This document shows positions 1 through 5,563 of a stretch of 8,600 bases of DNA, one piece after another; positions within the stretch are counted from its first letter, which is position 1, and each line of letters opens with the position of its first letter. The DNA lies in assembly GCA_903887655.1 (NCBI GenBank), contig CAISQQ010000273.1, positions 1 to 8,600 of the forward strand, in the 5' to 3' direction. The notes below the pieces were generated by a model that saw nothing but the letters and a program-made list of their open reading frames with translations, searched no databases and was not told the DNA's origin. The position numbers and the translations under genes are program-made. Source of the stretch: an uncultured Burkholderiales bacterium (GTDB lineage: Bacteria; Pseudomonadota; Gammaproteobacteria; Burkholderiales; Burkholderiaceae_C).

Positions 1-349
1 CGTTTTGATCGCGGATAAAGCTCGAGAGTTTGACCTCTTGCAGGGGCACTGCCCAGGGCTCGGACAGGGTGTCGATGGTGCTGGCTCGCGCGTCTTCGCG
101 CAAAATCACCCGCGACCAGTCCAGTGCACCCGTGAGCAGCCACAAGCTCTGCTCGCGATGGCGCTCGGCCGACTCGACTTCAAAGCGGCTCCACTGTGAC
201 CACAGCGCCGTGGTGGCGAGGGCCGTCACGATCATGACGGTGATGAGGGCACTCAAGAGCGCCATGCCCGATTGCGTTCGTGGGCAATCGATCGAGCTCG
301 CCGCATCGGACTGAAGGGGAGGGCTCCAGGGCCAGCGGGTGCTCTTCAT
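1..349 (-). CDS. gspK: Type II secretion minor pseudopilin GspK, N-terminal part (cut by window edge)
   Basis: Only the first 116 codons are present; the gene continues beyond position 1. GspK is the large minor pseudopilin that, with GspI and GspJ, forms the tip complex starting pseudopilus assembly in the inner membrane. The start ATG at 349 overlaps the gspJ stop in an ATGA arrangement. A 28-residue basic leader ends in QSG, followed by a hydrophobic segment (MALLSALITVMIVTALATTA, about residues 29-48). Position 5 after the predicted prepilin peptidase cut is Ser rather than Glu, which is normal for GspK and distinguishes it from the other pseudopilins. After the helix come R-x-E-x-A-rich sequence, a W-L-x-x-G-A-x-D-W segment and L-S-E-P-W-A (about residues 95-100), matching the start of the GspK periplasmic domain. 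It is the last visible gene of the gspGHIJK operon; gspL and gspM would be expected next. The family call is firm; the C-terminal domain cannot be judged. Confidence 0.88.
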   Translation of the reverse strand, partial: MKSTRWPWSPPLQSDAASSIDCPRTQSGMALLSALITVMIVTALATTALWSQWSRFEVESAERHREQSLWLLTGALDWSRVILREDARASTIDTLSEPWAVPLQEVKLSSFIRDQN

Positions 350-1464
350 GGCTTGGGTGTGGAGAAGTTCAGCCGCACCCAGTCCAAGGTGATCGCGGGG
401 TCGTTTTGCGGGTTGCTCACACCGCTCGTGGGCACACCACTGCCCAGCACTTGGTCTGGGGCCATGTAGAGCTTTAAGCGAACGCCGTCGGGAAAAGCAC
501 TCCCCAAAGCGAGGGTCTGCGCTGGGGCGTTGGTGTTCGCGGGGGGGGTGCCTCCACTGTTGCTCACATTGGTGCTCCCAGGGCTGCCACCCAGGGCGCC
601 AGCACTGCCAGTCGCCGAGCTGGCGCTGCCAGCGGCCCCAGAGCCCGTCGGGGTGGGCGCGTTGGAGGCGGGGGCCGCGCTGCTTGGGGCCGCTGAGCCC
701 ACCTCCCCAACGCTGTTGGCACTCGAGAGCGCATTGCTCCAGGTGTTGTTTCTGTAAAAGTAGAGCTGCCAGTTTTGGATTTCGAAAAGCACGGTTTCAA
801 AGGCGCGCGCCTCGGTGCTGGCGTTTTGACCCCATTGGCGGGCCATTTCCCAATAGGTGTTGAGTTCGGCCGTGTTCGCGATGGCCGGAGACTGCCAGCG
901 CAGCCAATAGAGTCCTGGGCGCCGCTCGCTCAATGGCAACAGCGTCAGATCCTCCGCGTTCAAGGACCTCGCACTCCAGGCCACCACCCAAACGCCGGGG
1001 CTGTCGATACCCGACTTTGCGCCGAGTCCCGCACGGCTGCCACTGTCCCCACTGTTGCCCCCCGCCATGGGGTCCCAAGGGCCTGGTCCCGAACTTCTCC
1101 TGACCAGGCGCAGCACGCGTGCGTCCCAGTCCAAACTGGGCACCTGGGCGCTGGCGGGCGCGCTCAAGGTGTTGTCCAAATCAACCCGCCACTGGGCCGA
1201 AGCCGTTTGAATGCTGTCGACCGCGGTGACGAGCCCGAGACTGATCTCTCGGGTTTTGAGCATGGTTTGGATGCCTTGCCAGCTCATCAAGGCCATGATG
1301 GACATGATCACGAGCACCACCATGACCTCGATCAAGGTGAATCCCAATGGGTGCTGGGTTGGGGCGGACCCCAAGCGAGTCGAGTGTGACCCACGTTGGA
1401 GGCGCATCAAGACACCGGTGCTTGGCGCACCGTGCTCGCAGGGGCCAGGCGCCTCACGCCTCAT
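346..1464 (-). CDS. gspJ: Type II secretion minor pseudopilin GspJ, with large low-complexity insert
   Basis: Encodes 372 residues. GspJ is a minor pseudopilin of the T2SS tip complex, inserted in the inner membrane and processed by the GspO prepilin peptidase. The start ATG at 1464 overlaps the gspI stop (ATGA), as at the other junctions of this operon; an in-frame Met at residue 20 is an alternative. The peptidase site is HPLG|FTLIE (Gly41/Phe42), with Glu at +5, followed by a hydrophobic helix (about 47-60). The end (DWVRLNF, then a short tail) and the internal R-R-P-G-L-Y-W-L-R-W and Y-F-Y-R-N segments fit GspJ. The protein is much longer than the usual 200 or so residues. Residues about 247-318 are almost only Ala, Ser, Gly, Pro, Asn and Thr, and a second Gly/Ser-rich stretch lies near 124-152. 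The insert contains a run of eight C on the coding strand (541-548). The reading frame is intact. Identity is supported by position and termini; function of the insert is unknown. Confidence 0.85.
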   Translation of the reverse strand: MRREAPGPCEHGAPSTGVLMRLQRGSHSTRLGSAPTQHPLGFTLIEVMVVLVIMSIMALMSWQGIQTMLKTREISLGLVTAVDSIQTASAQWRVDLDNTLSAPASAQVPSLDWDARVLRLVRRSSGPGPWDPMAGGNSGDSGSRAGLGAKSGIDSPGVWVVAWSARSLNAEDLTLLPLSERRPGLYWLRWQSPAIANTAELNTYWEMARQWGQNASTEARAFETVLFEIQNWQLYFYRNNTWSNALSSANSVGEVGSAAPSSAAPASNAPTPTGSGAAGSASSATGSAGALGGSPGSTNVSNSGGTPPANTNAPAQTLALGSAFPDGVRLKLYMAPDQVLGSGVPTSGVSNPQNDPAITLDWVRLNFSTPKP

Positions 1465-1826
1465 TGCCCCACCACCGTGCTCACGCGCAGGATGGGCCAA
1501 TTTTTCTCGAACACTTGAACGTCGAGTCGCCGAAAAGAGGGGTTGGGTGTGACGTTGACTTGGACATGCAGCGTCAAGGCCTGCGAGGCTTGGGGGCAAA
1601 ACACGTCTTGCTCACCCACCCCGGGCAACTGGGCGGAGAGTCGCAAGTTGGTGAGAAAGTTGTCGACGCACAGCTGCGACAAAAAGCTGCTCTGCGCGCG
1701 AGCCGCGCTTTGGCTCAAGGTGCTCGAGGCCTTCAGGCCCGAGATCAGGGTCAAAGCGACAATGAAGAGGGCCACCAAGACCTCAACCAAGGTAAAGCCT
1801 CCCGAGAGGGTGAGGGGGGATTTCAT
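1461..1826 (-). CDS. gspI: Type II secretion minor pseudopilin GspI
   Basis: Encodes 121 residues, a normal GspI size. GspI is a minor pseudopilin of the I-J-K tip complex, anchored in the inner membrane before assembly. A short 10-residue leader ends in GG, with the prepilin peptidase cut before FTLVE (Phe11, Glu15 at +5), followed by the hydrophobic helix VLVALFIVALTLISGLKA. The later SxxA repeats and QLCVDNFLTNLRL segment match the GspI pattern of an amphipathic helix followed by A-x-N-x-L-like sequence. Two cysteines (residues 52 and 77) could form a periplasmic disulfide; that is inference. The start ATG at 1826 overlaps the gspH stop by ATGA and the gene ends in an ATGA overlap with gspJ, so translation is probably coupled on both sides. 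Start choice is well supported by the overlap and by the leader length. Confidence 0.9.
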   Translation of the reverse strand: MKSPLTLSGGFTLVEVLVALFIVALTLISGLKASSTLSQSAARAQSSFLSQLCVDNFLTNLRLSAQLPGVGEQDVFCPQASQALTLHVQVNVTPNPSFRRLDVQVFEKNWPILRVSTVVGQ

Positions 1827-2266
1827 GGCAGCACCCCAAAGTCTCGCAAACCATCGGTGGCCACCACCCGAGTCGACCCGGGCGCGTCCTGCAGGTACAA
1901 GGTGATGCGTTGGGGCCCAATCATAGGCTCGGGCCCGAGCACCAAGGGCGCATTGGCGGGCATGTCCGTGCGGGTTCTGGCAAACCCCCAGGGGTGAAGT
2001 TCTCGGCCCAGGGCGTTGCCTGAGAGGCCCGTGAAGTAAAACCCTTGGGCCGTGGTGTAGCACAGCACGCGCTCACCGCGCACGCGCGACTGGGCCCGGG
2101 CGGTTTCGAGCCAAGCGACCAAGCGTTGGGCGTCTTGGGCCAGGGCTTGCTCAGGCGAGTTGCGCATCATCAACACCACACCGGCTGAACCGATGGCCAT
2201 GATGGACAAGACCACCAACAACTCCAACAAGGTAAAGCCGCTGAGCGAACTCAGGCGTTTGCGCAT
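1823..2266 (-). CDS. gspH: Type II secretion minor pseudopilin GspH
   Basis: Encodes 147 residues. GspH is a minor pseudopilin thought to join the tip complex to the GspG fibre. A 10-residue basic leader (MRKRLSSLSG) precedes the cut before FTLLE (Phe11, Glu15), and the hydrophobic helix LLVVLSIMAIGSAGVVLMM follows. Further on, D-A-Q-R-L-V-A-W-L-E-T-A-R-A-Q-S-R (about residues 41-57) is the classic GspH helix, and W-G-F-A-R-T-R resembles the family's F-x-F-x-P region. The C-terminal T-D-G-L-R-D-F-G-V fits a beta-strand ending. It follows gspG with a 14-nt gap and overlaps gspI by ATGA. No strong Shine-Dalgarno sequence precedes the ATG at 2266, so translation may depend on upstream gspG translation; that is inference. 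Confidence 0.9.
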   Translation of the reverse strand: MRKRLSSLSGFTLLELLVVLSIMAIGSAGVVLMMRNSPEQALAQDAQRLVAWLETARAQSRVRGERVLCYTTAQGFYFTGLSGNALGRELHPWGFARTRTDMPANAPLVLGPEPMIGPQRITLYLQDAPGSTRVVATDGLRDFGVLP

Positions 2267-2280
2267 GGAAGGAGCGATCT

Positions 2281-2766
2281 TTACTGCCAGCTGCCAATGT
2301 CAGCGTTCTTGCCTTCACCGCCAGTGACCCCGTCGGCGCCCAAGCTCATCACGTCCACTTCGGATTTGATGCCAGGGTTGAGGTACTGGTAGGGGTGGCC
2401 CCAGGGATCTTGAGGCAGTTTTTCAATATAGGGCTTCCAGTTCATGGGGGGCGTGCCCACGGTGGGTCTGGCCACCAAGGCGAGGAGGCCTTGTTCGGCG
2501 CTGGGGTAGCTTTGGTTGTCGAGCTTGTAGAGTTTGAGCGCTTGCGACAAATTGCTGATGTCGGTTTTGGCGGCGGTCACCCGGGCGTCATCGGCGCGCT
2601 CGAGCACATTGGGGATGATGAGGGCGGCCAAAACGCCAATGATCACCAAGACCACCATGAGCTCGATCAAGGTAAAGCCTCGCTGGCAAGGGGCTTGGGG
2701 GCGAGTGCGTCGCGATGCGCCTCTTGGGGCTTCAATCACGGTGGGGGTGGCTGCAGTGGCGGTCAT
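2281..2766 (-). CDS. gspG: Type II secretion major pseudopilin GspG
   Basis: Encodes 161 residues. GspG is the main subunit of the periplasmic pseudopilus that pushes folded substrates through the GspD secretin. The cut is before FTLIE in CQRG|FTLIELMVVLVIIG (Phe31, Glu35), followed by IIPNVLERADDAR and a helix (AKTDISNLSQALKLYKLDN). Family hallmarks follow: YPSAEQGL (about 87-94), W-K-P-Y-I-E-K-L-P-Q-D-P-W-G-H-P-Y-Q-Y and the calcium-loop region GADG...GEG..ADIGSW (about 143-160), where Asp145 and Asp156 correspond to conserved loop aspartates. The 30-residue leader is long for GspG, where 6-15 is usual; a GTG at codon 10 could shorten it, but no internal ATG lies before the cut. It is the first gene of gspGHIJK, with a plausible promoter about 40-70 bp upstream, and faces away from gspC. 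Confidence 0.95.
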   Translation of the reverse strand: MTATAATPTVIEAPRGASRRTRPQAPCQRGFTLIELMVVLVIIGVLAALIIPNVLERADDARVTAAKTDISNLSQALKLYKLDNQSYPSAEQGLLALVARPTVGTPPMNWKPYIEKLPQDPWGHPYQYLNPGIKSEVDVMSLGADGVTGGEGKNADIGSWQ

Positions 2767-2809
2767 GGTGAGGTCGTTCTTAAAAAGGTTGGATCGGTGT
2801 CACCCCGTG

Positions 2810-2838
2810 AGTCTAGTGCACCCGCGCTTGCCAATCAA
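2810..2838 (-). promoter_or_regulatory. Candidate sigma-70 promoter for gspGHIJK
   Basis: On the minus strand, TTGATT (plus 2833-2838) and TAGACT (plus 2810-2815) are separated by exactly 17 bp. Each box matches 4 of 6 consensus bases. The start would lie near 2803, giving a leader of about 37 nt before the gspG ATG. Position and spacing are seen directly; activity is inferred. Confidence 0.4.
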
Positions 2839-2935
2839 GCTGTGGGGGGCCCTTGACCCAGGCGCATGGGCAGGCGCGCGCAGCAGGGGCGCTCAAATCT
2901 CTGACCGCGAGTGTCTCCCCGGGCGTAAATTTGGC

Positions 2936-2941
2936 GATAAT
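2936..2941 (+). promoter_or_regulatory. Candidate -10 box directly before gspC (possible leaderless start)
   Basis: GATAAT (5 of 6 matches to TATAAT) ends six bases before the gspC ATG. Transcription from it would start at or next to the start codon. No convincing -35 box lies 16-18 bp upstream and no Shine-Dalgarno sequence precedes the ATG. Confidence 0.35.
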
Positions 2942-2947
2942 CTGTCC

Positions 2948-3601
2948 ATGTTCAACCGATTCAAATCATCCTCTGTGTTGACGCCCCCAGCGACCCTGTC
3001 TCGCCTGTCGCCCATGACCGGGTCAGACGCGCGAGCCAGTAGCAGCTCCAGCTCCAGTACCAGTGGCGGCAAGGCGCAGCTGCGGCCCGTGCCCAGCGCT
3101 TGGGCGCTGCGATGCAGCCCCTGGGTGAGCGCAGCCCTGTGGGCCGCCTTGGCCTACTCGGCGGTGGCGTGGGGTTTGGTGTGGTTCACGCCCCACTCGC
3201 CCGCCTTGGCGGTGCACACCTTGGTGACGAACGAGCCGGGCCCAACGCCCTTGGACCCCCAGGCCTTGAGTGTGGCGCTTGCTGGCCCTGGCGCCGTGCT
3301 CCAGGCCGCGCCCACGCAGGATCTCTCGGCCTTGAGTTCAGCGCGGATGCGTTTGAGCGGGTTGATTTATGCCAAGCCCAGTTCGACTCGCTCGTCGAGC
3401 AGCGCCTCCAACGCTCAGGCCATGGCCTTGCTCAGTGTCGACGACCGTGCCCCGAAGGCCTACCGATTGGGGCAAGCCATTGAGCCGGGACTTTATGTGG
3501 TGGCCATTGAACCTCGCACGGTCAAACTCGGGCCCACGCCCTCGGGTGAGGCGACCCTCACCTTGAGTTTGCCCCCGCAGCCTGGTGTGTTGTTGCCCTG
3601 A
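2948..3601 (+). CDS. gspC: Type II secretion inner-membrane protein GspC (short form, no PDZ)
   Basis: Encodes 217 residues. GspC is a bitopic inner-membrane protein whose periplasmic homology region (HR) contacts the N-terminal domain of the GspD secretin. Here a Ser-rich cytoplasmic N-terminus (seven Ser in a row, about residues 31-37) precedes one membrane segment (about 57-80, VSAALWAALAYSAVAWGLVW). After a Pro/Ala-rich linker, the HR domain covers about 134-207. Its pattern is M-R-L-S-G-L-I-Y, then A-L-L-S-V-D-D-x-x-P-K-A-Y-R-L-G, then G-L-Y-V-V-A-I-E-P-R-T-V-K-L-G. A second Ser run (149-152) lies in the loop between the first two HR strands. There is no C-terminal PDZ or coiled coil, so it is a short-form GspC. 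It stands alone on the plus strand, divergent from gspG and convergent with ilvA, an arrangement known from Burkholderia-type T2SS loci. The ATG at 2948 is the first that gives a plausible N-terminus; Met23 is an alternative. Identity rests on HR pattern, topology and neighbours. Confidence 0.8.
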   Translation: MFNRFKSSSVLTPPATLSRLSPMTGSDARASSSSSSSTSGGKAQLRPVPSAWALRCSPWVSAALWAALAYSAVAWGLVWFTPHSPALAVHTLVTNEPGPTPLDPQALSVALAGPGAVLQAAPTQDLSALSSARMRLSGLIYAKPSSTRSSSSASNAQAMALLSVDDRAPKAYRLGQAIEPGLYVVAIEPRTVKLGPTPSGEATLTLSLPPQPGVLLP

Positions 3602-3710
3602 ATCGATGGGCGGCACCCCAGCCGGGTCTCCTGTAGGCTTGAGCGAGGCCCAAGAGCGGATGAACAGCTAAAGAACAGCTCAACAGCAGCGGACCCACTG
3701 TGTCTGTGGC
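3602..3710. other. Convergent spacer between gspC and ilvA with short direct repeats
   Basis: This 109-bp spacer separates the 3' ends of gspC and ilvA. AACAGC occurs three times (3663-3668, 3674-3679, 3682-3687), and the first two copies sit inside GAACAGCT repeats spaced 11 bp apart. A weak CCAC/GTGG pairing lies at 3695-3709. No stem with a T-tract is seen on either strand, so no intrinsic terminator is called. Confidence 0.6.
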
Positions 3711-5318
3711 TCAAGCTTGTTGCAAAAACAAGCGGTACACCGGGTTGAGGGTTTCGTCGGTGTAGGGGTAGGCCAGCATTTTTAAAAAAGCTTGGAAGGC
3801 CTTGTGGTCTTGGGGCGGGACTTGGAGTCCCACCAAGATGCGGCCATAGTCGGCGCCTTGGTTGCGGTAATGGAACAAGCTGATGTTCCAGTTCGGTCGC
3901 ATGGCCGATAAGAACTTCATCAACGCGCCTGGGCGTTCCGGGAAAACAAAGCGCAACAGACGTTCATCGTGGGCCAAGAGGCTGGTGCCGCCCACCATGT
4001 GGCGAATGTGCTCTTTGGCCAAATCGTCGTGGGTGAGGTCCAGGGACTTGAAGCCCGCGCGGTCGAGGTGGCGGGAAATTTTCAAGCTCTCACCCGGCTT
4101 TTGCGTGGTGAGTCCCACAAACACATGCGCACGTTGGTGGTCACTCATGCGGTAGTTGAATTCGGTGATTTGGCGCGGTGCGGGGCTCGCACCAAAGGCG
4201 GGGAGTTGGCCCAGCAACTCGCATAGGCGCTTGAAACTGCCGCGTTCTTCAGGGATGGTGACCGCGAGCAAGGCTTCGCGGTCCTCACCGACTTCGGCGC
4301 GCTCGGCCACAAAACGCAAACGGTCAAAATTCACATTGGCCCCGCACAAAATCGCTGCAAAGGTGTGGGGGTGTTTGGCCTGGCCTTGTTTTTTCAGGGC
4401 CAAGACGTATTTCTTGATGGCCGCCACGGCCAAGGCGCCAGCGGGCTCGACGATGCTGCGCGTGTCGATGAAGACGTCCTTGATGGCGGCGCACACCTCA
4501 TCGGTGTCGACCGTGATGAAGTCGTCGACCAAGTTTTGTGTGATGCGAAAAGTCTCTTGGCCCACCAGTTTGACGGCGGTGCCGTCGGAGAAAAGACCCA
4601 CATCGCTCAAAGGCCGACGCTCACCCGCGTGCAAGGACTCGATCATCGCGTTGGAGTCGTTCATTTGCACACCGATCACTTTGATCTCAGGTCGCACGGC
4701 CTTGATGTAGTTGGCCACCCCGGAGATCAAGCCCCCGCCCCCGACGGCCACGAAGACCGCGTCAAGCTGGCCGGTGACTTGTCGCAGCATCTCCATGGCC
4801 ACGGTGCCTTGACCCGCGATCACATCGGGGTCGTCAAAGGGGTGCACAAAGGTGAGGCCTTGTTGTTTCTCCAGCGCCAAAGCGTGCTGGTGCGCATCGC
4901 TGTAGCTCTCGCCGTGGAGCACCACGTGAGCGCCCAAGGCTTTCACCGCATCGATCTTGACGCCGGGCGTGGTCACGGGCATCACGATGGTGGCTTTTGA
5001 GCGCAGTTTTTGAGCCGACAAGGCCACCCCTTGGGCATGGTTGCCAGCGGACGCACAGATGACGCCTTTTTTGAGTTGCGCAGCACTCAAGTGGGCCATC
5101 TTGTTGTAGGCGCCTCGAAGCTTGAAGCTGAACACCGGTTGCTGGTCCTCACGCTTGAGCAGCACCGTGTGGCCCAAGCGGGCACTGAGGGTGCTGGCGG
5201 TCTCCAAAGCGGTCTCGCGTGCCACGTCATAGACCTTGGCGTTGAGGATTTTGATCAAGTAGTCCGATGGCGACAAGGTCTTGGGGGCGGGATGGGGCTT
5301 AGGGGTGCGTTGGGTCAT
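3711..5318 (-). CDS. ilvA: Threonine deaminase (biosynthetic L-threonine ammonia-lyase)
   Basis: Encodes 535 residues, a normal size for the long biosynthetic enzyme. It is a PLP-dependent cytoplasmic enzyme converting L-threonine to 2-oxobutanoate and ammonia, the first committed step of isoleucine synthesis. The catalytic domain covers about 15-335. Lys66 in FSFKLRGAYN is the PLP lysine; SAGNHAQG (90-97) and the glycine loop VGGGGLISG (192-200) bind substrate and PLP phosphate. The C-terminal regulatory half has two ACT-like domains: about 346-425 (LLAVTIPEERGSFKRLCELL) and about 453-533 (LLRFVFPERPGALMKFL). This is the arrangement that gives isoleucine inhibition and valine modulation in characterised members, and it separates this gene from the short catabolic tdcB type. 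The ATG at 5318 is preferred. The frame stays open to a GTG at 5420, but that extension (FDDTEAAWIP...) has no family counterpart and no Shine-Dalgarno sequence. TAAAAT lies seven bases before the ATG. No Ile/Val/Leu-rich leader peptide is seen. Confidence 0.95.
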   Translation of the reverse strand: MTQRTPKPHPAPKTLSPSDYLIKILNAKVYDVARETALETASTLSARLGHTVLLKREDQQPVFSFKLRGAYNKMAHLSAAQLKKGVICASAGNHAQGVALSAQKLRSKATIVMPVTTPGVKIDAVKALGAHVVLHGESYSDAHQHALALEKQQGLTFVHPFDDPDVIAGQGTVAMEMLRQVTGQLDAVFVAVGGGGLISGVANYIKAVRPEIKVIGVQMNDSNAMIESLHAGERRPLSDVGLFSDGTAVKLVGQETFRITQNLVDDFITVDTDEVCAAIKDVFIDTRSIVEPAGALAVAAIKKYVLALKKQGQAKHPHTFAAILCGANVNFDRLRFVAERAEVGEDREALLAVTIPEERGSFKRLCELLGQLPAFGASPAPRQITEFNYRMSDHQRAHVFVGLTTQKPGESLKISRHLDRAGFKSLDLTHDDLAKEHIRHMVGGTSLLAHDERLLRFVFPERPGALMKFLSAMRPNWNISLFHYRNQGADYGRILVGLQVPPQDHKAFQAFLKMLAYPYTDETLNPVYRLFLQQA

Positions 5319-5325
5319 GCGGGTG

Positions 5326-5331
5326 ATTTTA
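5326..5331 (-). promoter_or_regulatory. Candidate -10 box directly before ilvA (possible leaderless start)
   Basis: TAAAAT on the minus strand (5 of 6 matches) ends seven bases before the ilvA ATG. A poor -35 candidate, TTCAGG (plus 5350-5355), lies 18 bp upstream. No Shine-Dalgarno sequence is present between box and ATG. Confidence 0.3.
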
Positions 5332-5460
5332 GTGCCGCCAGGTGGGGGTCCTGAACTCGTCGGGATCCAGGCCGCTTCTGTATCATCAAAACTGAGGTAC
5401 AGTCTTTCTCGGGTGATCACTGGGCTGATCGCTCACACCCGGGTCGTTGGAGAGTCGCCC

Positions 5461-5490
5461 AAAAAAAACCCCGAACCAAGCGGTTCGGGG
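5461..5490 (-). terminator. Strong intrinsic terminator (minus strand)
   Basis: On the minus strand, CCCCGAACC (plus 5482-5490) and GGTTCGGGG (plus 5469-5477) form a perfect 9-bp stem with a GCTT loop. It is followed at once by eight T (plus 5468-5461). It lies 142 bp upstream of ilvA and would end a transcript starting in the osmC leader region, or antisense read-through from coq7. The plus strand has no T-tract after the stem. Confidence 0.9.
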
Positions 5491-5543
5491 ATAAATCCAC
5501 CAGTGATGGTGGAGGAGACAAACGGTGCGTGTTTTTCACGCCG
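5461..5543 (-). ncRNA. Predicted ~83-nt small RNA with anti-Shine-Dalgarno-like segment
   Basis: The minus strand shows an extended -10 promoter (plus 5550-5578) and a perfect terminator (5461-5490), implying an RNA of about 83 nt. From its 5' end, hairpin 1 is GCGTG-AAAAA-CACGC (plus 5527-5541). A probably unpaired stretch of about 13 nt follows (plus 5514-5526). Hairpin 2 is TCCACCA-TCAC-TGGTGGA (plus 5496-5513), and hairpin 3 is the terminator. The unpaired stretch and the foot of hairpin 2 contain CTCCTCC, the complement of a Shine-Dalgarno sequence, as in some known trans-acting sRNAs. There is no convincing ORF: a GTG-started frame runs straight through the terminator. Alternatives are an ilvA leader attenuator (the RNA lies upstream of ilvA on the same strand) or a plain terminator for antisense read-through. 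Structure is seen; function is inferred. Confidence 0.55.
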
Positions 5544-5563
5544 GGCTCCAATATACCAATAAT
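5535..5563 (+). promoter_or_regulatory. Candidate sigma-70 promoter for the osmC-family gene
   Basis: TTCACG (5535-5540; 4 of 6) and AATAAT (5558-5563; 5 of 6) are 17 bp apart. A start near 5570 would fall inside the 15-bp palindrome and give a leader of about 42 nt before the ATG at 5612. It lies face to face with the minus-strand promoter over the same bases. Confidence 0.4.

Noticed and set aside
775..1389. 204-codon plus-strand open frame opposite gspJ
   Set aside because: Antisense shadow of gspJ; no ribosome site or recognisable domain.
3662..3687. AACAGC triple repeat as a CRISPR or iteron cluster
   Set aside because: Only three 6-bp copies with unequal spacing in a short convergent spacer; too little to support either.
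4365..5000. 211-codon plus-strand open frame opposite ilvA
   Set aside because: Antisense to the conserved ilvA catalytic domain, with His/Asp/Gly-rich composition typical of a reverse-frame shadow.
5319..5420. In-frame N-terminal extension of IlvA from GTG 5420
   Set aside because: No family counterpart, no ribosome site, and the DNA contains the candidate ilvA -10 box.
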